Assembly (NCBI RefSeq): GCF_003634315.1
Contig: NZ_RBXL01000001.1
Span: 2,956,501-3,020,500, forward strand
Source: Thiocapsa rosea
GTDB taxonomy: Bacteria > Pseudomonadota > Gammaproteobacteria > Chromatiales > Chromatiaceae
DNA: 64,000 bases
Direction of reading: 5' to 3'
Below are positions 32,926 to 40,969 of the stretch, piece by piece. Under the pieces are notes generated by a model. That model was not told the DNA's origin. It made no database searches and saw only the letters and a program-made list of their open reading frames with translations. Numbering within the stretch: the stretch's first letter is position 1; each line of letters starts with the position of its first letter. The translations under genes and the position numbers were made by a program.

Positions 32926-32947
32926 TCGACCTGTTGCGGTTTCTTGA
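32924..32947 (+). pseudogene. 24-base shard of the Gfo/Idh/MocA gene
   Basis: TCATCGACCTGTTGCGGTTT is shared exactly with the start of the oxidoreductase fragment at 27612 (coding FIDLLRF). It follows a REP tail immediately and is lost after a few more bases. Confidence 0.5.
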
Positions 32948-33019
32948 TGACGTGCAGGGACGGAACCGGGCCTCGGCTCGGTTTTTGTGTTTTGGGCTTC
33001 GGAGAATTGGTTTGCGCTT

Positions 33020-33769
33020 ATGAAGATTTCGGTCATCACGGCGACCTGGAACTGTGCAGGGACGCTGGGCGACTGTCTGGCCTCGGTGGCCGGGCAGACG
33101 CATGCGGAGCGCGAGCACCTCCTGATCGACGGGGGGAGCACGGACGGGACCTTGGCGGTGCTGGAGGCTCATCGCGCCGGGCTGGCGGTGCTGGTCAGCG
33201 AGCCGGACGGGGGGATCTATGATGCGCTGAACAAGGGAATCGGCCTGGCGAGCGGGGATGTCGTCGGGTTTCTGCATGCGGATGATGTGTATGCCGACAC
33301 CCGGGTGTTGGCGCGCGTGGCGGATGCCTTTGCGGATCCGACGGTGGAAGCGGTCTACGGGGATCTGGCGTATGTGGCCAAGGAGGATACCGGCCGGATG
33401 ATTCGGTATTGGCGGTCCGGGGCGTATCGGCCCGAGCGGCTGCGGTGGGGGTGGATGCCGCCGCATCCGACGCTCTATCTGCGCCGCTCGCTCTACGCGG
33501 ACTTTGGTGTCTTCGATACCCGCTATCGCATCGCGGCGGATTACGACCTGATGCTGCGGATGCTCACCCGGATGACCGGACGGGTGGTCTATGTGCCTGA
33601 GTTGTTGGTGCGGATGCGCGTGGGTGGGGTGAGCAATCGCTCGGTGGGCAAGATCCTGCGGAAGTCTTGGGAGGATTACCGCGCGCTGCGGGCGAACCGG
33701 GTCGGCGGGCTGGGGGCGCTCGCGTGGAAGAACCTGTCGAAGGTGCCGCAGTTCTTTCGGCGGGGGTAA
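33020..33769 (+). CDS. glycosyltransferase family 2
   Basis: The 249-residue GT-A protein reads MKISVITATWNCAGTLGDCL, HLLIDGGSTDGTLAVL (nucleotide binding), SEPDGGIYDALNKGI, and GFLHADDVYAD with the DXD-like motif. R-W-G-W-M-P-P-H-P-T and ADYDLMLRM follow, typical of WcaA/WbbD-like GT2 enzymes that use PP-undecaprenyl acceptors. ATG 33020 gives the canonical N-terminus. The fragment at 12328 is a duplicate of its last 55 codons. Confidence 0.9.
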   Translation: MKISVITATWNCAGTLGDCLASVAGQTHAEREHLLIDGGSTDGTLAVLEAHRAGLAVLVSEPDGGIYDALNKGIGLASGDVVGFLHADDVYADTRVLARVADAFADPTVEAVYGDLAYVAKEDTGRMIRYWRSGAYRPERLRWGWMPPHPTLYLRRSLYADFGVFDTRYRIAADYDLMLRMLTRMTGRVVYVPELLVRMRVGGVSNRSVGKILRKSWEDYRALRANRVGGLGALAWKNLSKVPQFFRRG

Positions 33770-33922
33770 CGGGTGGGCGGTTATACTCGGCTTCGCCGAC
33801 GGATCCTTCGGCCGGTTGATGATGACGAGTACGTCCGGCGCGATCCCGTCAGCTGACCCGGTCATCGTCTACAACGCTCGCACAGGGATCCATGACGACA
33901 CGCCGCAACGGTAAGCCCGCTT

Positions 33923-34008
33923 TTAAACCGCGTCTCACCGAGGTCGCGGACATCTCCGAAGTCAAACGCAACATGAAAATGACGCATGGCGCTCTCGACG
34001 CGGTTTAA
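33923..34008. repeat. AAACCGCG/CGCGGTTT element carrying a start codon
   Basis: It begins TTAAACCGCGTCTCACCG and ends CTCTCGACGCGGTTTAA. Internal GAAAATGACGCATGGCGC aligns with the GATGCGTCATT region of other copies. The predicted ATG of the following O-antigen ligase lies inside it, so codons 1-8 are element-derived. Confidence 0.8.
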
Positions 34009-35452
34009 GGCCGCAATCCCGATCGACTCGACCCCCGCCGCGAACGCCTTGGCCTGGCTGCAGGTCTGGGTCATCGGCTCGGTCGCGGCCGTCTTGATGG
34101 TCATGATGGGTGGGGTGCATCCGGGTCCGCGTGCCTTGGCGGGGGCGGCGATCGCCGGGTTGTTCTTCCTGACCTGGTTCTGGCGTCTTGCGCGCGGCCA
34201 GGGGGCGGATGCCCGGGACCGCGGTTGGTTGTGGGTGTGGCTGGCGGTTTCCGGGTGGATCGGGTTGCAGCTTCTGCCCTTGCCCCGGGAGGTCTTCGAT
34301 TGGATCGGGGTTTATCCGCCGGATCTGCTTGCGCAGTATCCCGAGCTGCCGATCACCCGGCTTTCGCCCAATATCGCCGCAACACTCGGATTCTGGGGGA
34401 TGTTTACAACCTATTGGGCGGCGGCCTACCTGGCGGCGGAGCTGCCGCGGCGGCATCTGGCGGTCTTGGTCGGGATTCTGGTCGGGTTGGTCTTCGCCGA
34501 GGCCCTCTACGGCTTCATCGCCCACATGGGGAGGTTCGAGACGGTCCTTGGGCTTTGGCCGGCGCCTGCCGATCATGCTGTCGTGGTCGGCACCTTTTGG
34601 AACCGCAATCACCTGGCAGGACTCCTGGCGCTCGGCTGGTCACTCGGAATCGCGTATCTCTTGTTCGGCACCCGGATGCGCCCGGTGCGTGTCCATGAGG
34701 TGCGTTACCTGCTTGTCCTCGTTTTCAGTCTGGTCTTGGCCTTGGCCCTGTTCAATTCCTTGTCGCGGTTGGGGACGGCCTCGGCGCTCTTCGGGCTGCT
34801 CGTCTTCGTGCTGCTGGCGCGGGCGAATCGGGTCGGGCGGGTGGCCGGATTGGAGCGGTTCTGGCTGTTCTCGGCGGGTCTGGTGGCCTTGGGATTGGCG
34901 ATCGCCTTCGGGCTTGCACCCCTGTTGCTGAGGTACTCGGCGGTCGTGACCGATACGGGGCGTCTGGAGGCGTTGCTTCCCCTTGCGCATCTGCCGGCGA
35001 AGAGCTGGATCGCCGGCGTCGGCGCCGGCGGGTTCGAGGACATCTTCAAGCTGGTTCAGCCGGCTTCGCTCGCCCCGACCTTCGATTATCTGCACAACGA
35101 CTGGGTGCAGTTCGTACTTGAATTCGGCGTGCTCGGGTCCGTCCTGGTGACGGCGGCGTCGGTGGTTTGGTGGCGCCGGGCGGGACCGAGTCGGCTCAAT
35201 CGGCTGCGCGCCGGCGCGGCCGGCGGGATCGTCGCCATCGCCCTGCACAGCTGGGGCGACTTCAATCTGCAGATCCCGGGGACCGCCTTTGCGTTCTGGG
35301 TGGTCGTGGGGGTGTTGTGCAACCGCGCGCTCGAGCGTGAAGACGTCGCGCTCAGGGGCGCGGACGCAGGAAGCCGAGCCAGCGGCGTCGGGTCTGCGCC
35401 TTTGCGGGAGGGGCGGCGCGGGGCGCGAGGCTCACGAGATCCTCGCCGATAA
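33986..35452 (+). CDS. O-antigen ligase/polymerase (Wzy_C family) membrane protein
   Basis: The 488-residue polytopic protein has about ten hydrophobic segments (for example VWVIGSVAAVLMVMMGGV, LAVLVGILVGLVFAEALYGF, LLVLVFSLVLALALF). The Wzy_C/WaaL loop is GTFWNRNHLAGLLALG, N-S-L-S-R-L-G-T follows, and H-N-D-W-V-Q-F-V-L-E-F-G is near the end. It polymerises or ligates lipid-linked glycans at the periplasmic face. The last 100 bases overlap the convergent phosphatase gene and encode a basic tail, so the true C-terminus is unusual. No better start than the one inside the repeat was found. Confidence 0.85.
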   Translation: MALSTRFKAAIPIDSTPAANALAWLQVWVIGSVAAVLMVMMGGVHPGPRALAGAAIAGLFFLTWFWRLARGQGADARDRGWLWVWLAVSGWIGLQLLPLPREVFDWIGVYPPDLLAQYPELPITRLSPNIAATLGFWGMFTTYWAAAYLAAELPRRHLAVLVGILVGLVFAEALYGFIAHMGRFETVLGLWPAPADHAVVVGTFWNRNHLAGLLALGWSLGIAYLLFGTRMRPVRVHEVRYLLVLVFSLVLALALFNSLSRLGTASALFGLLVFVLLARANRVGRVAGLERFWLFSAGLVALGLAIAFGLAPLLLRYSAVVTDTGRLEALLPLAHLPAKSWIAGVGAGGFEDIFKLVQPASLAPTFDYLHNDWVQFVLEFGVLGSVLVTAASVVWWRRAGPSRLNRLRAGAAGGIVAIALHSWGDFNLQIPGTAFAFWVVVGVLCNRALEREDVALRGADAGSRASGVGSAPLREGRRGARGSRDPRR

Positions 35453-36155
35453 GCAAACGTCGCGGGTTGTCGCGGGTCAGCAGGGTCGCTGCGTCCTCGC
35501 CCAGCCATTCGGCGACGCTTGCGCGCCCGGCGGCCAGGGTGTCCGGGCTGCGCCCCGCGGGGCGATGCGCATCCGAGGCGATCAGGTGTACCCATCCCGA
35601 CTCCAGCCAGCGACGGCACAGGCGCTGCATGCGCTCGCCGAAATCGCCGCTGCAACTCTGTGCCGTAAGCTGCGCTTTACATCCCCAGCCGATCCATTCC
35701 GCCAGTTGCTCCGGTCGGCGCGCGAGCGTCTGATTGCGCTCGGGGTGGGCGATCACGGGCGTCACGCCGCGATAGAGGAGCTGCTCGAGGATGGTCTCCG
35801 CGCCGATCGGGACCGTGGTCTTGGGGAGTTCGACCAGTGCGGCCTTGCCGAGGTCGTTGTAGGTCAGCGCGGTGCCGTCCAAAAGCTGGCTCGGCAGCTC
35901 GGGCACCAGATGCAGCTCTGCGCCGGGGTAGAGCCGAAGCGGGATCCCGGCTTCGAGAAGACGTTCCTGCAGGTCTCCCGAGGCTTGCCGAATCGCGTCG
36001 GCGGAGTTGCTGTAGACCCCGTTCAGGTGATGTGGGGTACAGACGAGATTTTCGATCCCGCTCGCCGACGCGGCGCGGGCCATGTCGAGGGCGACCTCGA
36101 GCGTATGCGCGCCGTCGTCGATGCCGGGGAGGATGTGGCAGTGGCAATCGATCAT
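35352..36155 (-). CDS. CpsB/CapC-type protein-tyrosine phosphatase (PHP fold)
   Basis: The 267-residue protein starts MIDCHCHILPGIDDGAHTLE (H-x-H metal motif), then NLVCTPHHLNGVYSN, LRLYPGAELHL, PVIAHPERNQTLARRPEQLA and VHLIASDAHRPAGRSP, the PHP metal ligands of CpsB. It dephosphorylates the bacterial tyrosine kinase that controls polysaccharide chain length, here presumably the Wzc-like kinase at 38439. It is transcribed against the assembly genes and overlaps the ligase gene by about 100 bases tail to tail. Confidence 0.92.
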   Translation of the reverse strand: MIDCHCHILPGIDDGAHTLEVALDMARAASASGIENLVCTPHHLNGVYSNSADAIRQASGDLQERLLEAGIPLRLYPGAELHLVPELPSQLLDGTALTYNDLGKAALVELPKTTVPIGAETILEQLLYRGVTPVIAHPERNQTLARRPEQLAEWIGWGCKAQLTAQSCSGDFGERMQRLCRRWLESGWVHLIASDAHRPAGRSPDTLAAGRASVAEWLGEDAATLLTRDNPRRLLIGEDLVSLAPRAAPPAKAQTRRRWLGFLRPRP

Positions 36156-36341
36156 CGGTCTCGATTCTTGTCGAATGTGTTGTGGGCAACCGCCCGATGT
36201 GCGGATCCATAGGACTCAGCGGTCGCGATCGTCGCGCATCGCCTCTGACCGGTCGTCGGTTAGCCGGTGCGCGACATGCCTCGAGGATCGGAAAGGCTGC
36301 GTGCCGGTGCGCAACGCACTCAAACCAGACACTTCGTCGGC

Positions 36342-36403
36342 TATACTTGGAAGACAGCACTTCTTCACGTAAGCTCGCGAATACAAATACACGGAAAGGA
36401 GAT
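36342..36403 (+). promoter_or_regulatory. possible promoter -10 and ribosome-binding site of the secreted-protein gene
   Basis: TATACT at 36342-36347 resembles a -10 box in the divergent intergenic region, without a clear -35. AAAGGAGA at about 36396 is a strong ribosome-binding site for the ATG at 36409. Confidence 0.35.
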
Positions 36404-36408
36404 TTGAG

Positions 36409-37170
36409 ATGTCTACGCGTCAATCCCGCGGTCTGTCGGTCGTCGCGCTTCTCGTATCCCTCGGCTTGTCCCTGAACATCGGGGCTGCGGAGATCATCGG
36501 CAACCTGTCGACCGATCAGGCGGCAACCGTGACAGGGCAGGGTCTCGAGGTCCAGGTGCGACCCGGTCAGGACTACGTGGTGTTCTCCGGTGACAATATT
36601 CGATCCAGTGCGGGTGAGGGGTCGTCCGTTCTGACCATCCCGGAGACCGGGATCATCAAGCTCTCTGCGGATTCCGCGGCCGCCGTCGAGCGCTCGGACG
36701 GCCGGTATCTGCTCACGGTCGCGCGCGGCGAGGTCGGATTCGACCTCGTACCGGGCGCGAAGGTCTTTCTCGTGAACGGTGAGGAGCTAATCGACCTGGG
36801 GCAGGGTACGGGCAAGGGTGCCGTGACCGCCTCCGCCAACGGCGAGGGGGGTTACCTGGTCTTGGTCGATGCATCCGGCGGCGTCCGGATCGTTTATCTG
36901 CAAACGAGTGCCTTGGTCTACGAAGGCCAGCCGAAGTTGGAGTTGATCGAGGCTCAAGTCGGTGGTACCGGTGGCGTTGTCGGCGGTGTCGGCGGCTTCG
37001 GTGGTGCAGGCTTCCTCGCGGGTCTCGGAGGTGCTGGTTCGGCTGCCTTGCCGGCGGCCTTGGCGTCGATCTTTGCAGCACTCGCGGTCATCGACACGAA
37101 TACGACCGCATTTCGCAGGACGAGCGACGACGTTGGCCCGGCGAGCCCCGTGACCCCGCCAATCAACTGA
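36409..37170 (+). CDS. secreted FecR-like protein with Gly-rich C-terminus
   Basis: The 253-residue protein has a signal peptide (SVVALLVSLGLSLNIGAAE) and a beta-rich FecR-like middle (VRPGQDYVVFSGDNIRSSAG, VLTIPETGIIKLSADSAA, YLLTVARGEVGFDLVPGA). A Gly/Val/Ala-rich segment follows (GGVVGGVGGFGGAGFLAG), with a hydrophobic stretch and a Pro-Thr tail. FecR-like domains occur in export-associated surface proteins. Its position before wza suggests a role in polysaccharide export or surface attachment, but the function is inferred only from location. Confidence 0.6.
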   Translation: MSTRQSRGLSVVALLVSLGLSLNIGAAEIIGNLSTDQAATVTGQGLEVQVRPGQDYVVFSGDNIRSSAGEGSSVLTIPETGIIKLSADSAAAVERSDGRYLLTVARGEVGFDLVPGAKVFLVNGEELIDLGQGTGKGAVTASANGEGGYLVLVDASGGVRIVYLQTSALVYEGQPKLELIEAQVGGTGGVVGGVGGFGGAGFLAGLGGAGSAALPAALASIFAALAVIDTNTTAFRRTSDDVGPASPVTPPIN

Positions 37171-37359
37171 GTCAAGGCGGGGTGGCGTTCGCGTGATCCG
37201 GAGTCGATCGCGCTGGCGCGCCGCCCCTTGCGGGTGATCGACTCGACCGCCTTTACGTCCTCCGGGTCCTTTGATGTCCTGTACTGCCGGTCCCTCGGCG
37301 TGCCTTGCCGCTCCGACGCATCCGTTCCGAGAACATCTGGTCTAGGAGGTTGCTATTAG

Positions 37360-38415
37360 GTGTCAGAATTTATGAGTCGTTTGATCTTCGCCCGGTGGTC
37401 TGGCGTGTTGCTGGTGTTGGTGGTTGCGCTCATGGGCTGCGCGAGTCCCCGGAGCGATGGATCGGATGCCGCCGCGGCCGGGTCGATCGCTGCGGAGGCG
37501 CAGGCCCGCGCGGAGCAGGCGCGGGTCATGGATCTCAATCGCCAGCTCACACTGGCGGCCACGTCGCAATCCTCGAACCTCTCCACTCACGACTATCGTC
37601 TGGGTCCGGGCGATGTCATCAAGATCGAGGCCCCTCAGGCGCCGGAGATCAATAGTCTCAGCGTGCGCATCACGGGTCCGGGCACCGTGAATCTGCCCCT
37701 GGTCGGGGAGGTTCGCTTGGGCGGTCTTACCACCGCCCAAGCCGAGCAGTCACTGATGCAGAGCCTGAGCAAGTACATCCATTCGCCCCAGGTTGCGATC
37801 TTCATCAACGAATATGCCTCGCAGGAGGTGACGGTGACGGGTGCCGTCGGAAGACCCGGCGTTTATCCGATGCAGCGTCCACGAACCCTCTTCGAGGTGC
37901 TCTCCATGGCCGGAGGCTTGGCGCCGAATGCGGGTTCGACCGTGAGTGTGCGCACCGGGGTACCCGATCCGCAAACCGGCCAGGTCGCGACCCATAATCT
38001 TATCGTCGACCTGCGCGACCTGGTGAAGGATCCGAGCGCGCAGGCATTGGCGCTGCGCGGGGGCGACAGCGTCTATGTCCCCGAGGCCGGCGTCTTCTTC
38101 GTCGAGGGTGCGGTTGCCAAGTCAGGATCTTTCCCGCTGCGCCCGGACATGACCGTCCTGAAGGCGATCGCCATGGCGGGGGGGACGGACTGGACCTCGG
38201 TCGAGAAGAATATCCGGGTGATCCGCCACGACGGGACCGGATCGCCGCGGGAGCTTCCGGTCGATCTGGTGGCGATCCGCGACCTCGGGCAGGAGGACAT
38301 GCGTCTCCAGGACGGCGACGTGGTGGTGGTCGACACCAACTATGCCAAGAAGGGCGCCGTTGTCATGTGGAATCAGGCTCTTAGGGTGCTCTCGTTGGGC
38401 ATTCTTTATCAGTAG
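37360..38415 (+). CDS. Wza-like outer-membrane polysaccharide export lipoprotein
   Basis: The 351-residue protein has a lipoprotein signal (VLLVLVVALMGCAS). Its Poly_export domain reads YRLGPGDVIKIEAPQAPEIN, VRITGPGTVNLPLVGEVRLG, and two SLBB domains follow (EVTVTGAVGRPGVYPM, VFFVEGAVAKSGSFPLRPD). It forms the periplasmic/outer-membrane channel for exopolysaccharide. GTG 37360 lies 10 bases after AGGAGG; ATG 37372 would also give a complete signal peptide. The neighbour downstream is its inner-membrane partner. Confidence 0.92.
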   Translation: MSEFMSRLIFARWSGVLLVLVVALMGCASPRSDGSDAAAAGSIAAEAQARAEQARVMDLNRQLTLAATSQSSNLSTHDYRLGPGDVIKIEAPQAPEINSLSVRITGPGTVNLPLVGEVRLGGLTTAQAEQSLMQSLSKYIHSPQVAIFINEYASQEVTVTGAVGRPGVYPMQRPRTLFEVLSMAGGLAPNAGSTVSVRTGVPDPQTGQVATHNLIVDLRDLVKDPSAQALALRGGDSVYVPEAGVFFVEGAVAKSGSFPLRPDMTVLKAIAMAGGTDWTSVEKNIRVIRHDGTGSPRELPVDLVAIRDLGQEDMRLQDGDVVVVDTNYAKKGAVVMWNQALRVLSLGILYQ

Positions 38416-38438
38416 GCCACCCGAAACAGGATGATCGC

Positions 38439-40766
38439 GTGAAACCATTGCCGCCGCCCAGTCCATCCGCCTCGGCGCGGGTCCCTCAGTTGCGCCAGCC
38501 GGATCGGTTGGCGACCTACGAGCCGCCGCATTACCCGGAGGCGGTCGACGACGACGGTCTCGATCTGCGCGAACTCTGGCGGATCGCGCTCAAGTATCGG
38601 CGCACCATCCTGCTGTTCGCCGCCATCGTCATCGTGACCGTGGTGTCCGCGACCCTGATCATGCGCCCGATGTATCGGGCCACGACGGTGCTCGAGGTCT
38701 CGCCGAAGAGTGAGGGAATCGTTCAATTCCAGAACGTTCAGAGCACCCAACAAGACTCGGCCACCTTCCAGCGTACCCAGATCGAGATCATCAAGAGCCG
38801 AGTCGTCGCCGAGGCCGTGGTGAAGCGGTTGAATCTCGGCGAGCACCCGGCCTTCAACGGCGAGCTTCGGCAACGCGATCTCGCGGCCGGGCTCCGCGAG
38901 ATCTCCGGGATGCTGCTTCATCCGCTGAAAGACGGCTTATCCGCGCTCTTCGGCGGGGCAGAGGATCAGGCCGCGGACGCCGATGGGCTCGGGAGCAATG
39001 CGACCCCGCCCGAGGACGCCGAGTTGCGTGCCCTCGTGGGCCAGGTCCAACGTGGGCTCACGGTGAACCCGATCCGCGCCTCCAATCTGATCGAGATCAG
39101 TTTCGAGAGCCTCGATCGTCACCTCGCGGCCACGGTGACCAACGCGGTTGCCGATGCCTATCTCGCGCTCAGTGCTCGCAAGCGATTCGAACTCTCGAGC
39201 GGTGCCGAGTCCTATCTAAAGGCCGAAATCGAGGACCTACAGGGCAAGCTCGAGACCTCCGAAAAGGATCTTTACGCCTTCGCGCGCCAAAATCAGGTCG
39301 TGGATCTGGAGGACCGCAACAACATCATCTCGACCCGTCTGACCGAGCTCAACATGAACCTCTCCAAGGTGAAGGGGGAGAGGATTGCGGCCGAGTCGCT
39401 CTACCAGCAGTTGGCGCAGGCGAACGTCGACAGTCTGCCGACCGTCCTGCAGGATAGCCGTATCACGGATCTCAGGGGGCAACTCTCCAGCCTGCGCGCC
39501 GAGTATGCGCGTTTGGGCCAGACCTACACCTCCGAGTACCCGCGTATGCAGGAGCTGCGGCGTCAGATGGACGATATTCGCGTGACCCTGGAGAAGGAGC
39601 TCGGCAATCTCGTGGAGAGTCTGGAGGTGAATTTCCGCCAGCTCACCGATCGCGAGGAGCGGCTGACCCTGGCGGTCGAGCAGCAGAAGCAGGATCTCCT
39701 GGAGCTCCAGGATCGCGCGGTGCAATACAACATCCTCAAGCGCGAATGGGAAACCAACAGCCAGCTCTACAGCGGTCTGCTCGAACGCATGAAGGAGGTC
39801 GGAGTCGCCGCCGGCATGGAGCGGGACACGGCCTCGGTGATCGACCGTGCGCTCGTGCCCTATGGTCCTTTCGCGCCCAGTCTCAGTCGTAATCTCGCGA
39901 TCGCGACCGTGCTGGGTCTGATGGGCGGGATCGGTCTCGCGCTGCTCCTGAATCTTCTCGACAACAGTGTCCGAGACCCCGAGGAGGTGGAGCGCTTGGT
40001 GCATCTGGCCAGTCTCGGTTTGTTGCCGCGCGTGGATCCCAAGGGGACAGCACCCGCCGTGCCGATCGAGCTGATGGCCCATCTGCAACGCGACCAGGGT
40101 CTCTCCGAGGCGTTTCGGTCCATCCGCACCAGCCTCATGTTCGCGACACCCGGGGGTGCACCGAAGGTGCTGATGATCACCAGTGCCGTGCCGGGCGAAG
40201 GCAAGAGCACCGCCGCGACCAGTCTGAGCATCGTCCTGGCGCAGACCGGTGCCTCCGTCCTCCTGATCGATGGCGATCTGCGCAAACCGCGTCTCCACAA
40301 GATCTTCAGCGTGCCGCGCGGCCCGGGGCTGACGGAGTATCTAGTGCAGGGCGATTCCGACGCCTTTTACTCGACGCCCGTCGAAAATCTGACCCTGATG
40401 GTCGCCGGAACGCCGCCTCCGAATCCCGCCGAGCTCCTGAGCTCGGGCGCGACCGATCGCATGCTCGAGGAGATGTCGCGCCGATACGACTACGTCATCA
40501 TCGACAGCAGCCCCGTCATGGGTCTCGCCGACCCCATCGTGCTTGCGACCAAGGTCAAGGGTGTGCTTTTGGTCTCGGCTGCAGGGGTGGTGAGCCGCGG
40601 CGCTCTGCGTGAGGCCGTCAAGCGCTTGCGGGCGGTGGATGCGCCTTTGGTCGGCTCCGTGCTCAACATGGTCGAGCCGCACAGCAGCGAGTACAGCTAC
40701 TACAACCGTTACTACTACAATTACGGTTCGTCCGCCGAGACGGCCCTGCACCGCGAGGCGGCTTGA
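38439..40766 (+). CDS. Wzc-like polysaccharide co-polymerase/tyrosine autokinase
   Basis: The 775-residue protein contains a Wzz domain with TM1 (TILLFAAIVIVTVVSATLIM, about residues 64-83), a long periplasmic coiled coil (about 240-460), a GNVR-type segment ending in TM2 (AIATVLGLMGGIGLALLLNL) and a BY-kinase domain. The kinase has Walker A SAVPGEGKST, Walker A' VLLIDGDLRKPRLHKI, Walker B YVIIDSSPV, and a C-terminal tyrosine cluster (YSYYNRYYYNYG) for autophosphorylation. It controls chain length with the ligase/polymerase and is counteracted by the CpsB-type phosphatase. The start is GTG. Confidence 0.95.
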   Translation: MKPLPPPSPSASARVPQLRQPDRLATYEPPHYPEAVDDDGLDLRELWRIALKYRRTILLFAAIVIVTVVSATLIMRPMYRATTVLEVSPKSEGIVQFQNVQSTQQDSATFQRTQIEIIKSRVVAEAVVKRLNLGEHPAFNGELRQRDLAAGLREISGMLLHPLKDGLSALFGGAEDQAADADGLGSNATPPEDAELRALVGQVQRGLTVNPIRASNLIEISFESLDRHLAATVTNAVADAYLALSARKRFELSSGAESYLKAEIEDLQGKLETSEKDLYAFARQNQVVDLEDRNNIISTRLTELNMNLSKVKGERIAAESLYQQLAQANVDSLPTVLQDSRITDLRGQLSSLRAEYARLGQTYTSEYPRMQELRRQMDDIRVTLEKELGNLVESLEVNFRQLTDREERLTLAVEQQKQDLLELQDRAVQYNILKREWETNSQLYSGLLERMKEVGVAAGMERDTASVIDRALVPYGPFAPSLSRNLAIATVLGLMGGIGLALLLNLLDNSVRDPEEVERLVHLASLGLLPRVDPKGTAPAVPIELMAHLQRDQGLSEAFRSIRTSLMFATPGGAPKVLMITSAVPGEGKSTAATSLSIVLAQTGASVLLIDGDLRKPRLHKIFSVPRGPGLTEYLVQGDSDAFYSTPVENLTLMVAGTPPPNPAELLSSGATDRMLEEMSRRYDYVIIDSSPVMGLADPIVLATKVKGVLLVSAAGVVSRGALREAVKRLRAVDAPLVGSVLNMVEPHSSEYSYYNRYYYNYGSSAETALHREAA

Positions 40767-40770
40767 CCAC

Positions 40771-40857
40771 TTAAACCGCGCCCGGTGCGGTATGCGTCAT
40801 TTTTTGAAATGGATTGGCCGCGCCAGCTCCGACGACTGCCGGAGCTGGCGCGGTTTA
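40771..40857. repeat. AAACCGCG/CGCGGTTT element
   Basis: Starts TTAAACCGCGCCCGGTGCGG, contains TATGCGTCATTTTTTG and an internal hairpin CCAGCTCCGAC/GCCGGAGCTGG, and ends GCGCGGTTTA, five bases after the wzc stop. It could act as a terminator-like structure. Confidence 0.88.
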
Positions 40858-40878
40858 GGTGATTCCCGGAAATCGCCT

Positions 40879-40905
40879 TGAACCGCCTCGCTGAGACGCG
40901 GTTTA
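40879..40905. repeat. short AAACCGC element relic
   Basis: TTGAACCGCCTCGCTGAGAC followed by GCGGTTTA forms a mini-hairpin with the same ends as the full element but only a few loop bases. Confidence 0.6.
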
Positions 40906-40969
40906 GTGTCGGCACGACGGCTATCGAGTCTTTCTGAATCCATCCCCTTCGACAAGGCTTCCGTAACCC

